Shown: one piece after another, positions 1-4,929 of the stretch
Layout of the letters: every line of letters begins with the position of its first letter
Position numbering within the stretch: position 1 is the first letter of the stretch
The notes under the pieces: generated by a model
What the model was told of the DNA's origin: nothing
Seen by the model: the letters and a program-made list of their open reading frames with translations, nothing else
Database searches by the model: none
Made by a program: the position numbers and the translations under genes
Assembly (NCBI GenBank): GCA_903861235.1
Contig: CAIOTP010000322.1
Location: forward strand, 1-5,426
Source: an uncultured bacterium
Lineage (GTDB): Bacteria > Planctomycetota > Phycisphaerae > Phycisphaerales > SM1A02
DNA: 5,426 nucleotides
Direction of reading: 5' to 3'

Positions 1-895
1 CGGCTCCCGCCGGGGTCACCGGACCGCGGATCACCTCCATGTACGCGTCTTCCAGGGTGGCGGGCACGGCGCGGAAGCCCGCGGGCGGCACGGCCGAACC
101 GGCATGCACGGCCACCCGGACGCGGTTCGTGACGCCCTCCACCAGGATCGCGCTCAGCACGCGATGGGCCTTCGCGAACGCGGGCAGTTCCTCGTCACGC
201 ACGAATCCCTCGAGCACCCGGCCCTCCATGCCCTCACGCGCCTTGGTCGGCGTGGTGTTCGCCATCACCTGACCGCTGCGGATGATCGCCATGCGCGGGC
301 AGAGCGTGGCGACATCCTCCACGATGTGCGTGCTCAGCACCACGATGCGGTCCTTCCCGAGCTCGGCCAGCAGCCGATAGAAGCGGTGACGCTCCTCGGG
401 GTCCAGTCCCGCCGTGGGCTCGTCCACGATGATCAGACGCGGCGAGCCCGCCACGGCCTGGGCCAGACCCAGACGCTGCCGCATGCCGCCCGAGTAGCCG
501 CCGACCTTCCGCTTGGCTGCATGAGCCAGGTTCACGCGCTCGAGCAGCTCCTCCGCCAGGCGGCGGCGACCCTGCGGAGCGTCGACCCCCTTCAGCTTCA
601 GCATGAGCATGAGCATCTTCAGGCCGCTCAACTCGGGGTAGAAGCCGAACTCCTGCGGCAGGTACCCCAGCGAGCGGCGGACCTTGGAGGGATCGGTGAC
701 GATGTCCTGGTCATCGAGCGTCACGCTGCCCGCGGTGGGCTGCAGCAGGCCGGCCACGATGGTCATGAGCGTGCTCTTGCCGGCTCCGTTGGGGCCGAGC
801 AGTCCGAACAGGCCGTTGGGCACCTCCAGGGACACGCCCTTGAGCGCCGTCACGGGTCCGGGATAGATCTTCAGCAGGTCTCGGATCTGGAGCAT
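1..895 (-). CDS. ABC transporter ATP-binding protein (3' end cut by the window edge)
   Basis: ATPase subunit of an ABC transporter, of the CcmA/BcrA-like export type (COG1131). It would hydrolyse ATP at the inner face of the membrane to drive a separate permease not seen here. The visible 298 residues hold every motif: Walker A GPNGAGKST (34-42), Q-loop Gln81 in YLPQEF, signature YSGGM (134-138), Walker B LIIVDEP (154-160), D-loop AGLD (162-165) and switch His190 in STH. A C-terminal extension of about 80 residues ends in LEDAYMEVI, usual near the end of this family, so only a short tail should be missing. The ATG at 895 lies 10 nt after the DUF4097 stop and has GAGG (904-907) 8 nt upstream, overlapping that stop, so it is cotranscribed as the fourth gene of the operon. 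The substrate cannot be read from the sequence; lipid, peptide or drug export are all possible. The family call is secure. Confidence 0.95.
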   Translation of the reverse strand, partial: MLQIRDLLKIYPGPVTALKGVSLEVPNGLFGLLGPNGAGKSTLMTIVAGLLQPTAGSVTLDDQDIVTDPSKVRRSLGYLPQEFGFYPELSGLKMLMLMLKLKGVDAPQGRRRLAEELLERVNLAHAAKRKVGGYSGGMRQRLGLAQAVAGSPRLIIVDEPTAGLDPEERHRFYRLLAELGKDRIVVLSTHIVEDVATLCPRMAIIRSGQVMANTTPTKAREGMEGRVLEGFVRDEELPAFAKAHRVLSAILVEGVTNRVRVAVHAGSAVPPAGFRAVPATLEDAYMEVIRGPVTPAGA

Positions 896-905
896 GGGGG
901 GTTCC

Positions 906-1766
906 TCACTTGGTGGCGGCGCGGATGGTCACCCGGCCGTTGCTGGTCTCGATGGTGGCCTTGGCCTTCGTACCGTCACCCAGGATCAGGGTTGCCTCGC
1001 CTCCATCCTTCATCACCTTCGCGGTGGGCGTCAGGGTCTCGATCGAACCGTTGCTGGTGTCCGCATGCACCGTGCCCTGCCACGAGCCTGGAAGCTGCAG
1101 TTCCACACGGCCGTTGCTGGAGTCGATCTTCACGTCGCCGGTCGCGGTTTCCGCCAGGGAGACCTCCACACGACCGTTGGAAGTGTCGGCGACCACGGGG
1201 GTTCCGACCCGGGTGGCCTCGATGGCGCCGTTGGAGGTGTCCAGGTGCACCGGACCGGCGTGCCCGTCGATCCGGATCGAGCCGTTGCTCGTTCCAAGCT
1301 TCGCCAGGCCGGCGAAGCCGCCGCAGGAGATCGAGCCGTTGTCCGTGTCGACCTCGATGCCTTCGAGATTCGCGGCACGGATCACCAGACTCGCGCCCTC
1401 CTCGTTCAGCACCACCGTCAGGGGAGCTGGCGCACGCGAAGGGAAGACCACCTGCACCCGAACCCGACCCTCAGGGTCGCGTTCGGCGACCAGCTTCGTG
1501 GCCTTCAGGCGGGCCTCCGCGGCTTCCTTGGACTCGGCGGCACAACGGACCTTCGCGGAGACCTGCAGGTCGGTGGCGGCGGGGTCCTTCACGATCTCCA
1601 CGCTGCCGTTGGTGTTGATCACGCGCAGCGACCGGGCCTCCGCCACGTCGGCGGAGAGCTGGCCCTCCGACAAGGCGGAACTCAGGCGACAGGCGGGAAG
1701 GCCGAGGAGCGTGAAGGTCATGGCCACGAGCAGGCCGACGGCGGCAAGGGGGCGAGCGAAAGGCAT
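906..1766 (-). CDS. DUF4097-type repeat lipoprotein (putative envelope/adhesin-like protein)
   Basis: 286-residue predicted exported lipoprotein. A signal peptide (Arg5, hydrophobic core 7-23) ends in LPAC with the lipobox Cys at 26; Pro at -2 is atypical but tolerable. Eight Asn-Gly turns recur at Asn53, 143, 161, 179, 197, 218, 239 and 276, mostly as [ST][ND]NG[SAR][VI], each followed by alternating beta-strand residues. This is the pattern of DUF4097 (Pfam 'putative adhesin', which includes LiaG-like proteins), expected to form a single-stranded beta-solenoid. Residues 60-125 are a less repetitive insert. An in-frame ATG at 1793 would add nine residues (MKIRGDSIF), but GAGGAGA at 1777-1783 sits 10 nt before the ATG at 1766, so the shorter start is chosen. 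An open frame back to 2024 exists but overlaps the upstream gene. The molecular role is unknown for most family members; the operon suggests a membrane-surface accessory or stress-response part. Confidence 0.85.
   Translation of the reverse strand: MPFARPLAAVGLLVAMTFTLLGLPACRLSSALSEGQLSADVAEARSLRVINTNGSVEIVKDPAATDLQVSAKVRCAAESKEAAEARLKATKLVAERDPEGRVRVQVVFPSRAPAPLTVVLNEEGASLVIRAANLEGIEVDTDNGSISCGGFAGLAKLGTSNGSIRIDGHAGPVHLDTSNGAIEATRVGTPVVADTSNGRVEVSLAETATGDVKIDSSNGRVELQLPGSWQGTVHADTSNGSIETLTPTAKVMKDGGEATLILGDGTKAKATIETSNGRVTIRAATK
936..1349 (-). repeat. Tandem NG-turn repeats encoding the beta-solenoid of the DUF4097 protein
   Basis: Seven copies of a degenerate coding repeat fall within this stretch (the eighth NG motif, Asn53, lies upstream). 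On the plus strand they show as recurring CCGTTGCTGG or CCGTTGGA(A/G)GTGTC, the complement of codons for [ST]-[ST/D]-N-G. Successive Asn residues are spaced 18, 18, 18, 21, 21 and 37 residues apart. The spacing is a whole number of codons and the repeats differ at wobble positions, so this is protein-level repetition kept by fold rather than a recent DNA duplication. Confidence 0.8.
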
Positions 1767-1791
1767 GAAGATGGAATCTCCTCGTATTTTC

Positions 1792-1797
1792 ATTGTA
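1792..1797 (-). promoter_or_regulatory. Possible internal -10 element ahead of the DUF4097 gene
   Basis: The 53-nt gap between the HAAS/sensor stop and the DUF4097 start is strikingly A+T-rich for this window. It contains TACAAT on the minus strand, five of six matches to a sigma-70 -10 box. It would start a transcript near 1785, just upstream of the GAGGAGA ribosome site, giving a leader of about 20 nt. No convincing -35 sits 16-18 bp upstream, so it may be weak, factor-dependent or chance. Confidence 0.3.
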
Positions 1798-1819
1798 ACG
1801 AAATTGAGAACACTCGATC

Positions 1820-2830
1820 TCAGGGCACGATCGCGAATCGCTGCGCGACCGCCTGCGGTCGCGCCACCTGGATCGCCTTGACCACCTGCCCGTAGACCCA
1901 GCCGGTGCCACGGGCGAGCCACAGCGTGCCGGTGGCGACCGCCATGCCGAGCACCACTGAGAGCACGCTGGTGAAGGCCGAGATGCGCACCAAGCCGTCG
2001 GCATCGGGCGCGACGCGCTCCCACAGGAACTGCACCTCCGCCAGATCGCCGTCCACATGGATGGCCGTGAACCCGGCCGCCTGTGCCATCGGCACCCCGA
2101 TCAGCACGATCGCGAGTGCGGCCAGCGTCACGAAGAGCGAGAACAACCCCGTGGCCACGAAGAAGTTGCCGAACGCCCAGGCGAGCGAGAGCCAGCTGCG
2201 AACATCACGCAGCCAGCAGCCGATGCGCCGCCAGAAGCCCACCTCAGCCACCGCACCCATGGGCGTGAGCACCTGCACGGGCTGCACGCGATGCGGCATG
2301 CGCACGCCCAGGAAGAACTCCACCACCTTGCCCTCGGCCAGACCGATGGCACGGACCGAGCCGAGCAGGAACACGGCCAGCGGAACGCCGATGATGATCG
2401 GCATCGTGCCCAGCGCGAGGGAGCCCACGCACACCACCCAGATGAAGGTGCAGAGGGCGATCACGAAGCACGGGACCAGGAAGTAGACCAGGCTGGCCCA
2501 GGCACGCGGCATGAACCAGATCCCGACCACGGGAATGCCGGCGACGCCCGTGGGACGGGGCCCTGTCTCAGGCACCCCGGAGGAACGTGCACCGATCGCT
2601 CCCACCGCGGCGGATGTGGGAACAGCCGGAGCGGCGGAGTACGCCCGTGCGAAGTCGGAGGCCGGCCCGAACGCCTCCACGGCGGCGGCGGGCGACTGTC
2701 CCGCGGCCACGGCGGCACGCAGGTGCGACTCCGCGTCGATGAGGGCGTCGTGCGCCACGGCCGGATCGACGGCGGCGAGCTCACGCTGCAGGTGCGAGAG
2801 GTACTCGGCGATGGGATCAGCGGTTGACAT
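1820..2830 (-). CDS. HAAS-domain membrane protein with four-helix putative sensor domain
   Basis: 336 residues. Residues 1-66 are a soluble helical domain (MSTADPIAEYLSHLQREL...AVEAFGPASDFARAY) matching the HAAS/DUF1700-type domain that commonly lies beside PadR regulators. An Ala/Pro/Gly-rich linker (67-100) follows, then a 'putative sensor' domain (PF13796-like): hydrophobic helices at about 110-135 and 136-160, the GVPLAVFLLGSVRAIGLAEGKVVEFFLG segment in which GxPL and the following helix are typical, a second FWRRIGCWLRDVRSW...-led helix pair (215-250), and a last helix near 284-307. No enzyme motif is visible. The ATG at 2830 has GGAGG (complement of 2836-2840) 5 nt upstream and overlaps the padR 3' end by 14 nt, so translation is probably coupled. 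By context it may transmit a membrane signal to PadR or modulate the ABC exporter; that is inference. Domain names rest on recognition, not a search. Confidence 0.85.
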   Translation of the reverse strand: MSTADPIAEYLSHLQRELAAVDPAVAHDALIDAESHLRAAVAAGQSPAAAVEAFGPASDFARAYSAAPAVPTSAAVGAIGARSSGVPETGPRPTGVAGIPVVGIWFMPRAWASLVYFLVPCFVIALCTFIWVVCVGSLALGTMPIIIGVPLAVFLLGSVRAIGLAEGKVVEFFLGVRMPHRVQPVQVLTPMGAVAEVGFWRRIGCWLRDVRSWLSLAWAFGNFFVATGLFSLFVTLAALAIVLIGVPMAQAAGFTAIHVDGDLAEVQFLWERVAPDADGLVRISAFTSVLSVVLGMAVATGTLWLARGTGWVYGQVVKAIQVARPQAVAQRFAIVP

Positions 2831-3182
2831 CGATGCCTCCGACGATGCGGTTCATCCAACGGCCGGTGCGCTTCCAGGCGTCCACCCACGCGGCGAGCAC
2901 GCGACGCCCCTCCGCCGTGATGGTGAAGCACTTGCGGGCCGGCCCCTCGTTGCTGGGCACCAGCGTGCTTCGCACCAGACCCTCGGCCTCCATGGTCCGG
3001 AGCATGGGGTAGAGGGTTCCCTGCTTGAACGAGAGTCCCTCCGGAGCCTCGTCCGCCAGGCGACGGCCGATCTCGTAGCCGTGGATCGCGTCGTCGCTTG
3101 ACGCCACCAGCGAGAGCACCACCAGCCAGGCCGTGCCGTTGCTGAGGTCCTTCAGGATGCGGTCTTCGAGAGCGGAAGACAT
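2817..3182 (-). CDS. PadR-family transcriptional repressor
   Basis: 121-residue winged-helix repressor, the usual size of short (subfamily 2) PadR proteins. Hallmarks in order are IHGYEIGRRL (HTH start), the recognition region GTLYPMLRTMEAEGLV, a wing with PARKCFTITAEGRRVL (the family's usual 'rrkyYrlTeaGr', with Cys-Phe in place of Tyr-Tyr), and a C-terminal dimer helix containing WVDAWKRTGRWM. PadR proteins typically repress their own operon and release DNA on binding small, often aromatic or drug-like, molecules. An in-frame TTG at 3191 would add three residues (MAN), but the predicted -10 box spans 3194-3199 and transcription should start near 3187, after that TTG; the ATG at 3182 is therefore preferred, leaving a leader of only about 5 nt and no Shine-Dalgarno. 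It heads the operon with the HAAS/sensor, DUF4097 and ABC genes and probably represses all four. Confidence 0.95.
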   Translation of the reverse strand: MSSALEDRILKDLSNGTAWLVVLSLVASSDDAIHGYEIGRRLADEAPEGLSFKQGTLYPMLRTMEAEGLVRSTLVPSNEGPARKCFTITAEGRRVLAAWVDAWKRTGRWMNRIVGGIDVNR

Positions 3183-3190
3183 GTTCGCCA

Positions 3191-3213
3191 AGTACTGTAC
3201 GACGTACAGTACT
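3191..3213. promoter_or_regulatory. 23-bp perfect palindrome, probable PadR operator
   Basis: Arms AGTACTGTACG and CGTACAGTACT flank one central base, so all 11 pairs match. It covers the -10 box and most of the spacer of the padR promoter and ends 9 bp before the padR ATG. TACTGTAC/GTACAGTA half sites resemble known PadR-type operators. Binding here would block RNA polymerase directly, giving negative autoregulation of the operon. PadR is the natural ligand by position; direct binding is inferred. Confidence 0.85.
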
Positions 3214-3222
3214 CGATGTCAA
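3194..3222 (-). promoter_or_regulatory. sigma-70-type promoter of the padR operon
   Basis: On the minus strand, a perfect -35 TTGACA (3222-3217), a 17-bp spacer and TACAGT (3199-3194, four of six matches to TATAAT) form a good housekeeping promoter. The transcription start should fall near 3187, about 5 nt before the padR ATG, implying an almost leaderless message. The palindromic operator lies across the spacer and -10. Confidence 0.8.
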
Positions 3223-3271
3223 GGCCTTCCTGGACATGAGGCAGCGGGTCGCCGTGGAGCGGTCCATTTCC

Positions 3272-3291
3272 ATTCGCTTCCATTTGCGAAT
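3272..3291. promoter_or_regulatory. ATTCGC-N8-GCGAAT inverted repeat, possible operator
   Basis: Six-base perfect arms with an 8-base centre lie in an A+T-richer patch of the padR/ArsR-type intergenic region, about 95 bp upstream of the ArsR-type start. The patch also has three TCCATT copies (3263, 3269, 3279). It could be a binding site for the ArsR-type protein, but the arms are short and no core promoter is clearly tied to it. Confidence 0.3.
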
Positions 3292-3318
3292 TCAGATTCC
3301 GGCCTCGGATCCTCCACG

Positions 3319-3331
3319 GCCGCGAAGCGGC
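3319..3331. repeat. Short hairpin GCCGC-GAA-GCGGC
   Basis: Perfect 5-bp stem closed by a GAA triloop. The core GCGAAGC is a sequence known from biophysical work to form an unusually stable DNA mini-hairpin. It ends 5 bp before the possible -10 box of the ArsR-type gene. It lacks a T-run, so it is not an intrinsic terminator. Its function, if any, is unknown. Confidence 0.4.
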
Positions 3332-3335
3332 GCCC

Positions 3336-3341
3336 TACATT
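3336..3341 (+). promoter_or_regulatory. Possible -10 element of the ArsR-type gene
   Basis: TACATT matches the -10 consensus at four of six positions, including the key first TA and last T. It would start a message near 3348 with a leader of about 40 nt to the ATG at 3387. The matching -35 position reads TCCACG, which is poor, so the assignment is tentative. Confidence 0.35.
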
Positions 3342-3386
3342 GCCCGCTCGGATTCCGGGGTCTCGCACCCCCCAAGAACCACGCCC

Positions 3387-3956
3387 ATGACTCAGGCCTC
3401 CGAGAAGAAACCCAAGCTCTGGGGACCCAAGCAGTGGGCCGCCATGCGGAGCCCGGTGCGGTACGAACTGCTGCTGCTGATGGAGCAGCTGGCGCCCTGC
3501 GCCGTCTCCCGCCTGGCGGAAGCCAGCGGTCGGGGTGCCGCTGGTCTGTATCGCCATCTGGAAGTCATGGCCAACGCCGGCATCCTGCTTCGTGCAGGGC
3601 AGCAGCGTGCCGGCAAGCGTTGGGAACGCGTGTACGACATGAATCGCGAGGGCGGATCGCCCATGTGCGATCCCTTCACCGGCAGCGGCGTGCGGGACGA
3701 TGTCCGCCTCTGCAGCGCCATGAGCCGCGCCGCCATCCGTGATTACGGGCGTGCCCTCCAGTCACGCAAGGGTCTGACCCACCTGGAGCAGCCCAGCTTC
3801 ATCTCGTCGCTCTTCGAGATCACACGACTGGACGAGAAGAGCGCCGCGGAGATGCGGCGCCTGATCGATCGCATGATGGAGCTGGTGGTGAAGGGGCGCA
3901 AGGAAGGCGGCGGTCGCCGCTACCGCGTCAGCGTGATCGCGTCGCCCATCGTCTGA
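3387..3956 (+). CDS. ArsR-type winged-helix transcriptional regulator
   Basis: 189-residue cytoplasmic DNA-binding protein. Residues about 18-86 form a winged helix of the ArsR/HTH_20 kind: helix 1 MRSPVRYELLLLMEQL, turn and helix CAVSRLAEASG, recognition helix around AAGLYRHLEVMANAGIL, and a beta-wing LLRAGQQRAGKRWERVYDM. A linker follows, then a C-terminal part (about 147-188) with helix LDEKSAAEMRRLIDRMMELVVKGRKE and strand RRYRVSVIASPI, as in longer ArsR-like regulators where it aids dimerisation. There is no CxC metal site of the classical ArsR sensors, so metal sensing is not supported. No Shine-Dalgarno precedes the ATG; an internal ATG at 3444 would remove residues 1-19, just before helix 1. 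It diverges from padR and runs convergently into the PfkB kinase with 7 nt between stops. Target genes are unknown. Confidence 0.8.
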   Translation: MTQASEKKPKLWGPKQWAAMRSPVRYELLLLMEQLAPCAVSRLAEASGRGAAGLYRHLEVMANAGILLRAGQQRAGKRWERVYDMNREGGSPMCDPFTGSGVRDDVRLCSAMSRAAIRDYGRALQSRKGLTHLEQPSFISSLFEITRLDEKSAAEMRRLIDRMMELVVKGRKEGGGRRYRVSVIASPIV

Positions 3957-3963
3957 CCTCTGC

Positions 3964-4851
3964 TCAACCGGATGACCGGACTTCGTGCGCCGCAGGGATG
4001 CTGTGCAGGCTGCCGTGCCGGGTCACGCAGATGGCGGCCGCCCGGGCTGCCGTCCGCATGGCCTCGACCGGCCCCTGCCCCGCGGCCACGCCGGCCAGGA
4101 AGTAGCCCGCGAAGGTGTCGCCGGCAGCGGTGGAATCGACGGCGCCCACCGGCACCGCCTCCACGAATTCCCGCTGGTCGCCCCGGCACCACCAGGCACC
4201 CTCCGCGCCGCGCGTCAGCACGAACGCCGGTCCGGGAAAGCGAATCTTCAGGGCGTCGAGCTGGTGGTGGGGATCGTCCCGCTGGGTGAGGCGGCGAGCC
4301 TCGTCCTGGTTCACGATCACCACCGCCGCCTTGTGCATGGGCCAGCGCTCGACATCCGGGTGAAGCGGCGAAGGGTTGATGACCAGCGGCGCCCCCCGCA
4401 CGGCCATGGCCTCGATCACGAACGCGCCGTCGTTGACCATGCCGTCGAGATACCCGATCGAGTCACCCCGAAAGGTGTCGACGGCGGCCTGCATGATGCG
4501 ACGGTCCACATGCCGATCCGCCCCGGGGACCGTGATGCCGAACTCACGCTGATCGGTGGCGAGGTGGATGATCACCTCCGCCGTGGCCAGGTCCCCGCGG
4601 CGCTCGATCCATGTCGTGTCCACGCCGGATTCCGAAAGCTCGGCGAGCGCCCGGTCGCCGTCGTCGCCCACGGCCGACACCAACGAAGCCCTGCCCCCCG
4701 CGCGCACCGCGGCCACCGCCACGTTCGCGCCCTTGCCGCCCACGCTGTGCGTGACGGCGGAGGCCATGAGGCCCTGCCCCGCCTCGGGCAGCCGGGGCAG
4801 GTGCAGCGTCCGGTCGTAGGAGATGGACCCGAACACCACGATCCGCTTCAT
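3964..4851 (-). CDS. PfkB-family carbohydrate kinase, ribokinase-like
   Basis: 295-residue cytosolic kinase that transfers the ATP gamma-phosphate to a sugar or nucleoside hydroxyl. It is close to the length of ribokinase (about 309). Motifs: Asp13 in GSISYD (substrate binding), signature one GGKGANVA (38-45), NPSP (159-162), NQDEARRLT (181-189, ribokinase-like NExE region), TRGAEG (213-218), and signature two DSTAAGDTF (239-247) with the anion hole AAGD and catalytic Asp245. Ribokinases more usually read DTTxAGD, so Ser240 is a mild change. The open frame runs upstream to 5118, but that part is antisense to the deaminase; the ATG at 4851 begins the canonical MKRIVVFGSISYD strand. No Shine-Dalgarno is present and TAGATT lies about 7 nt upstream, so it may be leaderless. 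Ribose is the default substrate guess; a nucleoside such as adenosine, cytidine or pseudouridine is possible given the divergent cytosine deaminase. Confidence 0.93.
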   Translation of the reverse strand: MKRIVVFGSISYDRTLHLPRLPEAGQGLMASAVTHSVGGKGANVAVAAVRAGGRASLVSAVGDDGDRALAELSESGVDTTWIERRGDLATAEVIIHLATDQREFGITVPGADRHVDRRIMQAAVDTFRGDSIGYLDGMVNDGAFVIEAMAVRGAPLVINPSPLHPDVERWPMHKAAVVIVNQDEARRLTQRDDPHHQLDALKIRFPGPAFVLTRGAEGAWWCRGDQREFVEAVPVGAVDSTAAGDTFAGYFLAGVAAGQGPVEAMRTAARAAAICVTRHGSLHSIPAAHEVRSSG

Positions 4852-4858
4852 GCGGCCC

Positions 4859-4864
4859 AATCTA
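4859..4864 (-). promoter_or_regulatory. Possible -10 element of the kinase gene
   Basis: TAGATT on the minus strand keeps TA, A and final T of the -10 consensus and ends 7 nt before the kinase ATG, which would put the transcription start at or next to the start codon. There is no good -35 at normal spacing. It is supported mainly by the absence of a ribosome binding site for the same gene. Confidence 0.3.
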
Positions 4865-4920
4865 CGGGAGCCCGCCCCGGCGAACGCGGATTCTGCGGGC
4901 GCCGGCGAGCCCCGCCCGAT

Positions 4921-4928
4921 GGAGGAGG
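4921..4928 (+). promoter_or_regulatory. Shine-Dalgarno of the cytosine deaminase gene
   Basis: GGAGGAGG directly precedes CATG. The upstream GGAGG is 4 nt from the start codon, slightly short but workable. It is the strongest ribosome site in the right half of the window and fixes the start at 4930. The same bases also spell a four-codon ATG-GAG-GAG-GCA-TGA whose stop overlaps the deaminase ATG. Confidence 0.7.
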
Positions 4929-4929
4929 C

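Noticed and set aside
104..1618. Long plus-strand open frame of 504 codons
   Set aside because: Antisense to the ABC ATPase and DUF4097 genes; low-complexity Arg/His/Gly-rich translation with no motifs, typical of GC-rich shadow frames.
1805..1822. TGAGA-N8-TCTCA inverted repeat at the HAAS/sensor stop codon as an operator or terminator
   Set aside because: Only five pairs with an 8-base loop and no T-run in the transcribed direction; expected by chance.
906..2024. Longer minus-strand version of the DUF4097 gene starting at 2024
   Set aside because: The extra N-terminal part lies in another frame of the HAAS/sensor gene and precedes a clear signal peptide; the ATG at 1766 has a good ribosome site.
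2057..2827. Plus-strand open frame of 256 codons opposite the HAAS/sensor gene
   Set aside because: Composition is His/Glu/Arg/Gly repetitive without hydrophobic core or recognisable domain, and the minus-strand frame encodes a coherent membrane protein.
3908..3921. GCGGC-GGTC-GCCGC hairpin near the end of the ArsR-type gene as a terminator
   Set aside because: It lies within coding sequence, 33 bases before the stop codon, with no following T-run.
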